Below are positions 6,956-15,420 of a DNA stretch of 26,000 bases, in pieces (the first letter of the stretch is position 1; the number at the start of each line of letters is the position of its first letter). A program made the position numbers and the translations under genes. Under the pieces are notes generated by a model. The model had not been told where the DNA came from. It saw only the letters and a list, made by a program, of their open reading frames with translations, and did not search any database. The DNA comes from a virus: positions 1 to 26,000 of the IMG/VR virus record IMGVR_UViG_3300009432_001002; one strand, given 5' to 3'.

Positions 6956-8482
6956 TTATTTTTTATTTTTCTTTTTGGTAGCGATCTTATCTTTTAAAGA
7001 TTGCCTTGAAGTAGGTTTATCATCAAGCTCTTCTTCACCTTTACCGTTCTTAGGAAGGATTACTCCATCGGAATTAAGAGATGCAGAAGCTCTATTGATA
7101 TCGGTAGATTGGCAAGCATTACATGTAGCTTGGAATCTCTCTTCGGCTTGTTTCTCAAAAGAAGCCAGTAATGAGGTAGCGGTAAGATAATCCGCATCTT
7201 CAATTACCTTGAGCATTGATGTATCGGATTTATCCTCCCCTCCTTGTAAGGCGATATAAAGTTCTTTAGATCTAATTTTTGCCGCAGATAAAGCACCATC
7301 GGCTATACCTTCTTTCTTTTTAAGAGTTACTATCTCTGCTTCCAAACCTACAACTTGAGTTGTTAAGGTTTGTTTATCTGTATCAGCAATTATTTTAGCT
7401 GCTTCCAGATTTTCAATTTTATCAGCAGATTCTTTTAATGATTTAAGGTGAGTACCAAACTCTGCTTCGAAGTTCTCTTCCGTAATACCATTATCCTGAT
7501 CTAGAGTAAAACCGATTAATGCCGCTAGGGCCATTATGTCTTTCATACTTGTGGATTTATTGTTTTCTGATTTATTATTAATTAAAGAATTAAGTGTTGT
7601 TGCTTCCGATAATGAAGTAATATCCGATTTCCAATTGAAAGCAAAATCTTTCTTCCCTTGAGTATTTTCAATTTGAGTTGCAGATAGGTTATAAACAGCA
7701 TCAGAGTATTTGGGATTAACTATTATACCATTATCTCCAATTTTTTGGGCAAAGACATCAGCCCCATGAGATACCAGTGAAGTTTCATGATAAGATAATA
7801 CTGAAGTAACTATCCTTCTAATCATAATACCCTTATCATCGTAGGTTGCTAGTTTATTCCAGAATTCATTATCCTCCATATCAGAATGTGATTTCACCCA
7901 CTTGAATCTAACCGTTACCGAGTTGGAGTGGATAGAAGGGGGATCCATTAATATTCCCCTAGCAATTCGGGGGTTTGATTTGGCATCTATCTTTAATATA
8001 CCATTAATACCCGCTGGTATAATAACCTCCTTACCTTCTATAGTGGTTTTAATCTCTTTCTGCCAGAATACTTCTTTTACTGCTCCTAAGGCATTACCCA
8101 CGGGAGTTTCATGGTCGGGGTTAACCGTTTGACCCACTAAAAGATTCATGGTTTTCTTTAATACATTCTTTTCTCCGAAGTCAATTGGATTCCATTGTTT
8201 ATGAACAATAGCTGAGGAGATCAACCTAAATGTAGGTTCTATAAACTCATCATCTGTGGGGTTTATATCCTTGGCAGTAACATCAGGATAATAGGTAGTA
8301 TAATTAGGAGAAGACATATCGAATAAACCGAATTTCTCTAAATCCATATTCTGTATATGGTTATCCAATTTTTTGGATAGCTCATTATGTGAAACTATTG
8401 AGGGTTTATATCCCGCAATAAGAGAATGACCTGATGCTAAATCTATCTGATCAATAAACTCTCGGGCTTTTAATTTAGGCAT
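6956..8482 (-). CDS. Prohead protease fused to scaffold
   Basis: The protein has 508 residues, longer than a simple prohead protease. The N-terminal part contains PDHETPVGNALGAV (about 122-135), matching the 'DH....VG.v' catalytic-His region of prohead proteases, and ETSLVSHGAD (233-240), matching the 'E.SLV..GA' motif with the catalytic Ser (S235). Likely catalytic residues are H124 and S235 with an acidic partner. The C-terminal half (about 345-400) is a coiled coil rich in Glu, Lys, Leu and Ala, as in scaffolding proteins, followed by a Lys-rich tail (KDKIATKKKNKK). The fusion would scaffold procapsid assembly and then degrade itself. Its ATG overlaps the portal stop (TAATG). Confidence 0.8.
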   Translation of the reverse strand: MPKLKAREFIDQIDLASGHSLIAGYKPSIVSHNELSKKLDNHIQNMDLEKFGLFDMSSPNYTTYYPDVTAKDINPTDDEFIEPTFRLISSAIVHKQWNPIDFGEKNVLKKTMNLLVGQTVNPDHETPVGNALGAVKEVFWQKEIKTTIEGKEVIIPAGINGILKIDAKSNPRIARGILMDPPSIHSNSVTVRFKWVKSHSDMEDNEFWNKLATYDDKGIMIRRIVTSVLSYHETSLVSHGADVFAQKIGDNGIIVNPKYSDAVYNLSATQIENTQGKKDFAFNWKSDITSLSEATTLNSLINNKSENNKSTSMKDIMALAALIGFTLDQDNGITEENFEAEFGTHLKSLKESADKIENLEAAKIIADTDKQTLTTQVVGLEAEIVTLKKKEGIADGALSAAKIRSKELYIALQGGEDKSDTSMLKVIEDADYLTATSLLASFEKQAEERFQATCNACQSTDINRASASLNSDGVILPKNGKGEEELDDKPTSRQSLKDKIATKKKNKK

Positions 8483-9945
8483 TATGATTTTTTGGATTTT
8501 GGTTGTTCTTTCTTTTTATCTCTTGCACCTTTATCGGATTTGGCATCTTTCTTATTCCTATCTTCTTTTTTTGCAGCAGGTGCCATAACATTGGTATCTC
8601 TAGTTACTCTAGGATCTTTTTGGTTGGGTTTCTCATACCCGGCTTCTTCTGCAAATTGTTCTTGTCCGATTATACCTTGGTCATACAAGGCTTGTAAGTT
8701 TCTTACTTTTATTTCCTTGGCTTGTTGGCTCTTTAAATCATCGGTTATAGTGGAGGGTTTAAATTCAACTCTTAATCCCTTTGGTCTGAAACCCGCTAAT
8801 CTCAATTCTGTATTATACCAATCATCCAATGTATTGGCACACATTTTCTGGACATTACTTAATTGAGATAACATCTTTGTGAATACAATTGATAAGGCAG
8901 ATTCTGATCCCCCGCCTTCCGATAGAAAGGCAATATGGTGTTTTAAACCGTTTGCTACTTGTTGCTTGGCATTATTAACCAGGATATCCAACCCTTGTAT
9001 ATTTGATGAGGTAGAGTGGAATTCATATTCATGGTCCTCTTTAAACCCAACTGATATACCATCTTTAAATCCTTCTTTAACATTATCCTTGGTTTCAACC
9101 AATAAAGCTTTTAACCTAGTGGTATATGCATCAACGTTCTCATCCCCATTCATATCGGGCTTTTCTAAGCCTACCTGTAAGAAACCTAGTACCCCCAGCA
9201 TTTCTAATACAGTATCTATATTGGTATGCATTTTATCTTGACTAGAAAGAGATTTCAGAGCGGATAAAAATGGAGGTGTTCCATAAGGAATTTCTTCATC
9301 TGTTATTAGTGCATCGTAGGTATAGGTTAGGGGATTTAATTTAATATAACCCGATTCGTTTAATACCTGGGTTTTAAAATGATTTACTATTTGGTAGGGT
9401 TCATAACGACCATTTGTAATACCATAACGGATAAGTTCTGGATTTACTAAACCAATTCTAGATATACCTCGTAAATTTAATTTAATAACCTTCTCTGCCG
9501 AGATTGCCCCTCCAATCCATATTTGAGCAATAAGTCGTGAAACTATACCATCAATGCCAGATACTCCGTCCAACCAACCCCCTGATACCTTCCTAAGGTG
9601 TTTTCTCATCTTATCCTGCTCATCTGCCGGAGTGTCCTGATCAAATCTTATATGGTGGCCCGTATTTGTTAATTGCACAATATCCATTAAAGCTAACCCC
9701 ATATCTGGATCTACTTTATATAAATCCCTAATTACGGGAATACAATTCTGGTTGAACTTGGGGTTTACATAAGAAACAGCCTGCTTCAGGATGGTTACCG
9801 GATTTTCTCCCTCGTTTATTTGAGACTTTCTACCCTTGGGTAAATCAACAACGGGTTTTCTCTTATTCTCAATGATTTCTGGTTTTTCGTCCTTAATATT
9901 AAAGATGAAAGATCCAAGAATTTGTAATGTGGTTTTTTTTCTCAT
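8482..9945 (-). CDS. Portal protein
   Basis: The protein has 487 residues, the usual length of portal proteins, and lies directly between TerL and the prohead protease. The sequence carries the mixed alpha/beta pattern of the family, e.g. VNPKFNQNCIPVIRDLYKVDPDMGLALMDIV and the later GLKHHIAFLSEGGGSESALSIVF, which resembles the portal wing-to-stem region. The C-terminus is strongly basic (about 455-487, many Lys and Asp), as in several portals. No short motif is diagnostic, so the call rests on order, length and general pattern. The start codon immediately follows the TerL stop. Confidence 0.8.
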   Translation of the reverse strand: MRKKTTLQILGSFIFNIKDEKPEIIENKRKPVVDLPKGRKSQINEGENPVTILKQAVSYVNPKFNQNCIPVIRDLYKVDPDMGLALMDIVQLTNTGHHIRFDQDTPADEQDKMRKHLRKVSGGWLDGVSGIDGIVSRLIAQIWIGGAISAEKVIKLNLRGISRIGLVNPELIRYGITNGRYEPYQIVNHFKTQVLNESGYIKLNPLTYTYDALITDEEIPYGTPPFLSALKSLSSQDKMHTNIDTVLEMLGVLGFLQVGLEKPDMNGDENVDAYTTRLKALLVETKDNVKEGFKDGISVGFKEDHEYEFHSTSSNIQGLDILVNNAKQQVANGLKHHIAFLSEGGGSESALSIVFTKMLSQLSNVQKMCANTLDDWYNTELRLAGFRPKGLRVEFKPSTITDDLKSQQAKEIKVRNLQALYDQGIIGQEQFAEEAGYEKPNQKDPRVTRDTNVMAPAAKKEDRNKKDAKSDKGARDKKKEQPKSKKS

Positions 9946-11445
9946 TTACTGTGGTGCTACTACTACTGTTTTGAGTTTTCCTTTACGGACGAAATTAGTA
10001 ATACATTTTCCGATAATTGCATCATCGTGGTAAGTATTCTCATCACCTTCATCTCCCGATGATCTCCCTTCTTTACCTAATGCCACCGCTTTATTTCTTT
10101 CATTATAAATAAAGGTGTAGGCTTCTTGTACAAAGAAAGGGTCTTTTATTATTACTTCATCATTCCTGATATCGGATTCTAGTTCATCTATAACTACTGG
10201 CCTATTCTTACCAGTGGTTAACCATCCAGGAATTTTTTGAATTTTACCTTTCTTTTTACCTTTCTCTTTTACAATCTGTTCACTGTAATATAAATTACGG
10301 TAACCTTCAGATTGTAATTTTGATGTTACTGCTAAACCTATATCGTTTGATTCAGGAGCAACTAGGGCATTATTATACTTCTTACCCCAATCAGCTAATA
10401 GGTCGGCAAGCTTATCTACGGGCACTTTAGCTTTGAATACCGCAGCCTCTTCCCCGTATTTATCCATTATTGTAAATGCGGAATAATCTCGTGATCTACC
10501 GGTTGATACATCTGAGCCAATGGCATATAACATATTCTTTTTTGGTTTATTAAATACCAGTAATTGACCATTCTCATGTTTATCTATAACAGGATAATCG
10601 GGTAATAAATCTTCTATGGCTTTAATTGTCTCTAAATCAAATACAGAATAACCCGAGGTTAAGAAATCTCCATCTATCTCCTGTGCTGTCCTTCTTGGGC
10701 CTAGTGCTGTTGACATGGCTTGGTACCAAGCCAGGTCTCTTTCGGGATGCATCTGCCACCTTAATCTTATTGGATAAAATCCGTTTCCTCCGGCACAGGC
10801 ATCTACCCATTCTTTATGGAAAAAATTACCAATACCATAAGGGGTAGAATTAAGTATAGCGGATCCTCCGGTGGATAGAGTAGGGAATGCTGCAGCCCAA
10901 ATTTGATTGGCCCACCTTACAATTGCCGCTTCATCAATTACCAATAATGATACTGCCTCTGATCTTCCTGCATCCTCGGTAGTTGGTATGGATGTTATAG
11001 AAGAACCATTTGAAAATATAATCTCTTCTGCCGTTCCATATTCTCCGGTACGCCCATTAACAATTGACACCTGGATATGTTCGGGTAGATTTTTATACAT
11101 ATATTTAATCTTCCTTAATACCTTCTTAGCAACCCTATCTTTAATTGATATAATCTGGATATTCTTGTTTGGGTGCATCATTGACAACCATAAAGAATAC
11201 ATGGCAATCAACTCGGTTAACCCAGCTTGCCTAAATTTAAGGACTATATTAAATCGATTTTTAAGGAAGGCATATAATACCTTCTTTTGGTAGTCGTATA
11301 ATTTAAATTGGGTTTTCCCTAATATTGGGTGAATCACATATATTAATGTTGAAAAGAAGAATGGGTCTTTACTGGCCTGTAATAATTCATCGAATTGCCT
11401 TCGGTTCAGGTTTTGCTTTACAACATTTTTTATTGTTTTTGTCAT
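9946..11445 (-). CDS. terL: Terminase large subunit (TerL)
   Basis: The protein has 499 residues. The N-terminal ATPase has a Walker A-like loop (KFRQAGLTE, about 70-78), Walker B (LLVIDEAA, 167-174, with D171 and E172) and the coupling motif STPYG (200-204). The C-terminal nuclease has GSDVSTGRSRDYSA (D312), APESNDIG (E365/D368) and HDDAI near the C-terminus, the acidic triad of the RNase H-like TerL nuclease. This is the T4-type (Terminase_6) layout. The enzyme pumps DNA into the prohead and cuts it. The small terminase is not next to it, which is noteworthy. The 352-residue HTH protein at 19262-20320 is one candidate. Confidence 0.95.
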   Translation of the reverse strand: MTKTIKNVVKQNLNRRQFDELLQASKDPFFFSTLIYVIHPILGKTQFKLYDYQKKVLYAFLKNRFNIVLKFRQAGLTELIAMYSLWLSMMHPNKNIQIISIKDRVAKKVLRKIKYMYKNLPEHIQVSIVNGRTGEYGTAEEIIFSNGSSITSIPTTEDAGRSEAVSLLVIDEAAIVRWANQIWAAAFPTLSTGGSAILNSTPYGIGNFFHKEWVDACAGGNGFYPIRLRWQMHPERDLAWYQAMSTALGPRRTAQEIDGDFLTSGYSVFDLETIKAIEDLLPDYPVIDKHENGQLLVFNKPKKNMLYAIGSDVSTGRSRDYSAFTIMDKYGEEAAVFKAKVPVDKLADLLADWGKKYNNALVAPESNDIGLAVTSKLQSEGYRNLYYSEQIVKEKGKKKGKIQKIPGWLTTGKNRPVVIDELESDIRNDEVIIKDPFFVQEAYTFIYNERNKAVALGKEGRSSGDEGDENTYHDDAIIGKCITNFVRKGKLKTVVVAPQ

Positions 11446-12138
11446 TTATTTTAATCTTAGTAATACTCCTACCTTAATGAATAGTGCGGGGTTATCTTCC
11501 AAGGTCATTTCCGTATTAGCTTCTAGGATAATTTTCTTGTAATTAACCTGGTACCTACCCCCTATATAAAGATTCTTAGCCAGTAGGGAATATCCAGAAA
11601 CCCCATATAATGCCCCCGTTAAATCTGGTTCGGGATCCCCGGCCTTGTTATATATTAGACTACTTCCGGTATGTATATAATCATATTTGTTTAGAAATAA
11701 AGGGTATTTATTTGTTTTTATACTCCCAGAAATATCTAATAGTGTAAGTTCTAGCTTATTTTGGGTAAGTTCTAGTGCTACTAACTTGGGTTTATTGGGG
11801 AAATTAAGTAAGTAATTTTTAGCAATTTCTAGACTATCTCTAAGCTCATCCACTAAAAGTAGGATTGAATCGGGAGTTATCTCGATTGTGGTGGTGATAT
11901 ATTCGGGAGTATAAATGGTTATTTCAGAGGCTGGGGCTACCTTTCCGGATTTTATGATTTCCTCCAGTTTTGGGATAACCTCATCGGTAAATGTTTCAGA
12001 TAACCATATGGTATCGGTATGGTAATGGTGATTATTAATGGGTACATCTACCACTAATGGGTGGTTAGTGAAAAGGTATAGTAATATAATGATCACCAGG
12101 AATTGAAGGCCAATAAGGATAGTGATAGGTTTATTCAT
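11446..12138 (-). CDS. Membrane-anchored protein of unknown function between endolysin and terL
   Basis: The protein has 230 residues. An N-terminal membrane helix (about 6-24, ITILIGLQFLVIIILLYLF) leaves the rest probably in the periplasm. Residues 65-120 are helical and acidic. The C-terminal third is beta-rich with alternating hydrophobics (YIGGRYQVNYKKIILEANTEMTLEDN...FIKVGVLLRLK), like a small beta-barrel or outer-membrane-facing domain. With the endolysin upstream, a role in lysis (a spanin-like partner) or at the cell envelope is possible. No lipobox is seen, and the family is unknown to me. The start codon adjoins the terL operon; its stop and the terL ATG are contiguous. Confidence 0.6.
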   Translation of the reverse strand: MNKPITILIGLQFLVIIILLYLFTNHPLVVDVPINNHHYHTDTIWLSETFTDEVIPKLEEIIKSGKVAPASEITIYTPEYITTTIEITPDSILLLVDELRDSLEIAKNYLLNFPNKPKLVALELTQNKLELTLLDISGSIKTNKYPLFLNKYDYIHTGSSLIYNKAGDPEPDLTGALYGVSGYSLLAKNLYIGGRYQVNYKKIILEANTEMTLEDNPALFIKVGVLLRLK

Positions 12139-12305
12139 GATTTATAGGATTAGGTATAGGATTATTCGATCCTTCGCGTGTGTATGCGTAAAGATTTTTA
12201 TATTTATTAATTAATTATACCCCCTTAAAGGGGATAATATTAATAAAAATATATTTATAAGGTTCTGTGTTGTTGTGCGCGCATACGAGGGGAGAAATTA
12301 AATAT
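12139..12305 (-). promoter_or_regulatory. AT-rich intergenic region, probable late-operon promoter
   Basis: This is a 167 bp gap on the coding strand between the endolysin and the membrane protein. It holds an AT-rich core with runs of TTAATTAATTA and a TATATTTT-like -7 candidate on the minus strand. A CCCCTTAAAGGGG palindrome (about 12224-12243) and a distant inverted pair GTATGCG (12182-12188) and CGCATAC (12280-12286) lie there too. It is the longest gap in the late region. It is a plausible site for late regulation but no -33 element is certain. Confidence 0.35.
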
Positions 12306-12965
12306 TTATCCTAAGTGATGTTCTTTAGGGTTCTTATAATCAACCTTCTTAAAATATCTATTCAAGGCTTTAATCATATTAGGTTGAGGAAATAAATCAT
12401 CCTTATCTGACCGTACAGCTCCATGAGAATAAATACCAGGTTTATGTTCTTTCACAATAGAGCCATCATATTTAAAACCATCAAGGAAATTATGCGGTAT
12501 AGGAATATTTGGGAACCTCATAACCAGGTGGCCGATTAATTCACATAAAGAAGTGATTTGTTCAGAAGTGATTTTCTGGTAATACCTATTTTTCTTATAA
12601 GGCCTCTTCAGTATTTCAACTTCAACCTCGGGTACTATTTGATTGTAGGTATCATAATATTTCTCACCCTTCTTGGTTAATCTTCCTATGGTTACCATCT
12701 CTATCCCAATACCATGGTGTTCATGGAAATTATCATCTCCTTTAATCCCTAAATGATAAGCCACTGCAGAAGGATCAAAGCATTCAATAATTTCTCCCTT
12801 TCTCCCAATCAAGTAAGCAGTACCAACCCTTTGCTTAGTTTGATTCCACCAATCCCAAGCTGATTGCCATGATGATGAAACTGTATGGTGTAACCATATA
12901 GAATACTTAATTTTAACATCAGGTATGTATTGCCCTTTAGTTAGATATTTTTTTAAAATCTTCAT
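12306..12965 (-). CDS. Endolysin, N-acetylmuramoyl-L-alanine amidase (PGRP/Amidase_2 fold)
   Basis: The protein has 219 residues. YSIWLHHTVSSSW (21-33) gives a zinc-binding His (H26/H27). GTAYLIGRKGEIIECF is the central strand pair with the conserved Tyr. AYHLG (69-73) and HHGIGIEMV (83-91) are typical Amidase_2 features. SHGAVRSDKDD (180-190) supplies the second zinc His (H181) and an acidic third ligand in the usual 'H.......KxD' position. This matches T7-lysozyme-like enzymes cutting the MurNAc-L-Ala bond. No signal peptide is seen, so a holin would be required. The 5' end overlaps the methyltransferase gene by 29 bases. Confidence 0.9.
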   Translation of the reverse strand: MKILKKYLTKGQYIPDVKIKYSIWLHHTVSSSWQSAWDWWNQTKQRVGTAYLIGRKGEIIECFDPSAVAYHLGIKGDDNFHEHHGIGIEMVTIGRLTKKGEKYYDTYNQIVPEVEVEILKRPYKKNRYYQKITSEQITSLCELIGHLVMRFPNIPIPHNFLDGFKYDGSIVKEHKPGIYSHGAVRSDKDDLFPQPNMIKALNRYFKKVDYKNPKEHHLG

Positions 12966-13962
12966 AATTGTTTATTTTCTTTTTAAACCATAATGCAATT
13001 TCATAAGGTGGGCACTTGGTAACGGTAACCCTTGCTTTATTCAACCAGTAATTCCAGTTGTCTTTATCGTAATGGATCTTGAAACTACCGGGTAGCCCTT
13101 GTATGGTTGCAAGCTGCCGGGGGGATAGGGCATTACCCCTGGAATCAAATTGTCTGGTTTCTTTACGAGCAGTCATAGGGTAACAATCTGCCATATTCCT
13201 ATAAACTCCCGGTAAATTTTTCATCCTGGTACCCGGCATAGCCCACCTCTTTTGCCCATGATATTTACTCCTCCATATTTTCTTAACCTCTTTTAGGTTT
13301 AATTTCTTTCCCTCGAATGACATAGGGACCGAATGTTCTGGATCTTCTCGATAATTAAAATCGGGGCATTCCTTTGCATCAAGTTCTAATTGCCTACTTG
13401 TTTTAAGTACCTTAGAAGTTTTTAATTCCCCGAATATATTATCAGCTTCTTTATTCTGATCCTTCCTTATCCCTATTAATATCAATCTTATCCTATTTAC
13501 TTGAGAATTACCGAACTCTTTTACGGATCCCTCATGAGTTATAAATCTATATTGATCAGATAATAATTCTATCATATCCTGGTAGGTACCGGTTTCTTTA
13601 AATTTAATCAAATTCTCCATTAGAAATACCTCAGGTTTAAAATATTCCACAGAAGAAATATATTGGGCTATCGAGATATTATCCTTAGGATCATGTGTTT
13701 TCTTTGCTCGAGAATAACTTAATATAGAGCTATGCCCACAATCAGGCGCACCAATTAAGTAATTAATACTCGAGGGCAATTCCTTGGCTTCTTTGTAGTC
13801 ATTTAAACTCTTAAAATAGGGAGTATTACCAAAATTTAGTTTCCATTGTTCTAGTAGTTTAGTATGGAATACCCTTCTAGGCTCTATATTTGCAACTATA
13901 TCCTTATTTTTAAAGGTATGTAGCATTACACCATTACCCGCGCATACACCAATTATTTTCAT
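12937..13962 (-). CDS. C5-cytosine DNA methyltransferase-like protein
   Basis: The protein has 341 residues. Motif I-like IGVCAGNGVMLHTF (4-17) binds AdoMet. LIGAPDCGHSS (69-79) occupies motif IV with the catalytic Cys at 75. FLMENL (113-118) is motif VI (ENV-like). QVNRIRLILIGIR (154-166) is motif VIII. SPRQLATIQGLPGSF near residue 295 is motif IX-X (TxRExaRLQGFP). It is thus a C5 methyltransferase family member, with a GAPDCGHSS variant instead of the canonical GGPPCQxFS. It may be an orphan phage enzyme protecting DNA from host restriction. No paired endonuclease is seen. Divergent from the plus-strand gene at 13993, with only 30 bases between. Confidence 0.85.
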   Translation of the reverse strand: MKIIGVCAGNGVMLHTFKNKDIVANIEPRRVFHTKLLEQWKLNFGNTPYFKSLNDYKEAKELPSSINYLIGAPDCGHSSILSYSRAKKTHDPKDNISIAQYISSVEYFKPEVFLMENLIKFKETGTYQDMIELLSDQYRFITHEGSVKEFGNSQVNRIRLILIGIRKDQNKEADNIFGELKTSKVLKTSRQLELDAKECPDFNYREDPEHSVPMSFEGKKLNLKEVKKIWRSKYHGQKRWAMPGTRMKNLPGVYRNMADCYPMTARKETRQFDSRGNALSPRQLATIQGLPGSFKIHYDKDNWNYWLNKARVTVTKCPPYEIALWFKKKINNYEDFKKISN

Positions 13963-13992
13963 GTGGTTTACTATTTAAATTAAATTTTTATT

Positions 13993-14376
13993 ATGGCTAA
14001 AGAATCGATTAAAAAACAAGCTGCTCATATCTTGGGTAAGCACCAGATAAACCTTATTATATTCAAACATAATTTAGGTAGGGTATTAAAAAACCTTGAT
14101 ATATTTAAGGATTCCAAATTGAAGAAGGGCCCTCTTAAGATTGCCACTAATTCCCTACATGGTCAAATCAATAGGCAATGTGCCCAGATAGAAAGGGGAT
14201 TAACCAATGATACCTTAGGGGCATATAAATATATTAATGATAACCAGGAATTATTTACCGAATGTTTTGACCTCATTTATCAATGTACCACTTCTCAGGA
14301 AATTACCAAAATACATAAGGTTATAAAGGCTATGTTAGATGGCCATGCTATCCATATTGAAGAGAAGGAAGACTAG
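13993..14376 (+). CDS. Hypothetical helical protein, first gene of the plus-strand cassette
   Basis: The protein has 127 residues. It is basic at the N-terminus (MAKESIKKQAAHILGKHQ) and acidic at the end (HIEEKED), almost all predicted helical by composition, with no membrane segment and no motif I recognise. Together with the next gene it forms the only plus-strand unit in the window. The divergent methyltransferase begins 30 bases away, so both promoters must overlap each other's leader or gene. Function unknown. The reading is confident because it is long, begins with a good ATG and has no competing frame on the opposite strand. Confidence 0.7.
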   Translation: MAKESIKKQAAHILGKHQINLIIFKHNLGRVLKNLDIFKDSKLKKGPLKIATNSLHGQINRQCAQIERGLTNDTLGAYKYINDNQELFTECFDLIYQCTTSQEITKIHKVIKAMLDGHAIHIEEKED

Positions 14377-14412
14377 GATACTATTACTAATTATATCCTT
14401 GATTAAGATATA

Positions 14413-15039
14413 GTGATTTTAAATTATACATACAATAGGGAGGAAGAGATTCCTCCTTATTTGTACCCATTGATCTTGCCACAAATAAACCCACATATAA
14501 TGAAGAACAATTTATTAACCCCAATTATTATCCTTATCTCTATATTACTGATGAATATGATAGGACCTGATTGGCTTAAAGGTATTATGTTTACCTTTGG
14601 ATGTATACTTTATATAATCCAATTATATAATATAAAACCTATATTAAAGGTTGGAGTTAACCTACCTCTTGCAAAGATTAAAATAATAAAGACCAAGGTT
14701 AGGAAGAAGGTTAAACCCTGGAAATTAGAAAAAAAGATTTTTACCATCTTATTAGGGGATATCCTAAATTCGGGTCCTGCGGAGATTTTAATGTCTCAGA
14801 AATCTAAGATAACCGGTTTTACTTGTATCATTGCCATTTTAGGATTTATGCAATTCTTTACCCATGAAATTTGGATTGATATCATCATTGGTATAATAGG
14901 GGGTATTACCTGGGCTTTACTAATTTTTTATGTTATTACCAGTTTAAGAAGGTTAATCCAATTAGCCGATGTAGCTAAGGATTTAGAGGTAGACCTTGAA
15001 ACTATCTTATCTTGGGTAAATAAGTATAAAATTGCCTAG
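14413..15039 (+). CDS. Multi-pass membrane protein, possible holin
   Basis: The protein has up to 208 residues from a GTG start. An ATG in frame at 14500 is an alternative that would drop the first 29 residues and leave a shorter, more hydrophobic N-terminus. Two hydrophobic pairs are visible: about residues 32-74 (LLTPIIILISILLMNMI and GIMFTFGCILYIIQLY) and about 135-180 (FTCIIAILGFMQFF and IIIGIIGGITWALLIFYVIT), with a basic loop between. This topology and the nearby amidase allow a holin or other membrane effector, but no holin family is recognised and the strand is opposite to the endolysin. It is followed by a terminator. Confidence 0.6.
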   Translation: MILNYTYNREEEIPPYLYPLILPQINPHIMKNNLLTPIIILISILLMNMIGPDWLKGIMFTFGCILYIIQLYNIKPILKVGVNLPLAKIKIIKTKVRKKVKPWKLEKKIFTILLGDILNSGPAEILMSQKSKITGFTCIIAILGFMQFFTHEIWIDIIIGIIGGITWALLIFYVITSLRRLIQLADVAKDLEVDLETILSWVNKYKIA

Positions 15040-15060
15040 ATCAACACCTGTTAATTTATA

Positions 15061-15083
15061 TTAGGGATTCTTAGGGATTCTTA
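15061..15083. repeat. Short tandem repeat TTAGGGATTC
   Basis: A 10 bp unit TTAGGGATTC occurs twice in tandem followed by a partial third (TTAC), just after the membrane gene's stop and before the terminator. Confidence 0.8.
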
Positions 15084-15101
15084 CTTTGTAGAATTGGGAA
15101 T

Positions 15102-15137
15102 AAAAAGGGGAGTTTAAGTCATTTTACTCCTCTTTTT
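15102..15137. terminator. Bidirectional intrinsic terminator between convergent transcription units
   Basis: A 12 bp stem AAAAAGGGGAGT (15102-15113) pairs with ACTCCTCTTTTT (15126-15137) with one G-U pair, and has a 12-base loop. Both ends carry A or T tracts, so it works for plus-strand transcripts from 13993-15039 and for minus-strand transcripts arriving from 15197 onward. Confidence 0.9.
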
Positions 15138-15184
15138 GTGTGTTATACTAGTTTATCTAGTTATCTAATTATATATATCTATAG

Positions 15185-15204
15185 GTAATTAGTATACTAA
15201 TTAC
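15185..15204. repeat. Perfect 20 bp palindrome at a gene end
   Basis: GTAATTAGTATACTAATTAC reads the same on both strands. It covers the stop codon of the gene at 15197-15418. It could be a protein-binding operator or an RNA hairpin that protects the transcript end; nothing here decides. Confidence 0.9.
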
Positions 15205-15418
15205 TAGAATTATCTATATTCTGGCAAATATCATACACTACCTTCTCTTCTCTATCTTTAATTAGCATTTTGGTTATGAGTTTATCTAATGATACCAATT
15301 CACCTTCTTTCATTAACCTTACAGTCCTTGCTACTCTATCTTCACTCAGGTGTGTTCCTGATTTCTTTCTGAAGATCCTTAAGATGATTTGTTTATTTAC
15401 TACCTCTGACCATTTCAT
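15197..15418 (-). CDS. Small hypothetical basic protein
   Basis: The protein has 73 residues with high Lys and Arg (MKWSEVVNKQIILRIFRKKSG...EDRVARTVRLMKEG). The middle could form a helix-turn-helix-like pair but no recognised motif is present. It has its own promoter with a perfect TATATTTG -7 element and the leader AAACCTATAATAATG, the same leader found on the 19-25 kb early modules. This supports the ATG and suggests regulation like the early genes. Function unknown. Confidence 0.65.
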   Translation of the reverse strand: MKWSEVVNKQIILRIFRKKSGTHLSEDRVARTVRLMKEGELVSLDKLITKMLIKDREEKVVYDICQNIDNSSN

Positions 15419-15420
15419 TA

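Noticed and set aside
8492-9241. Several plus-strand frames opposite the portal gene
   Set aside because: The portal frame is complete and of normal length; the plus frames have no spacing logic or motifs.
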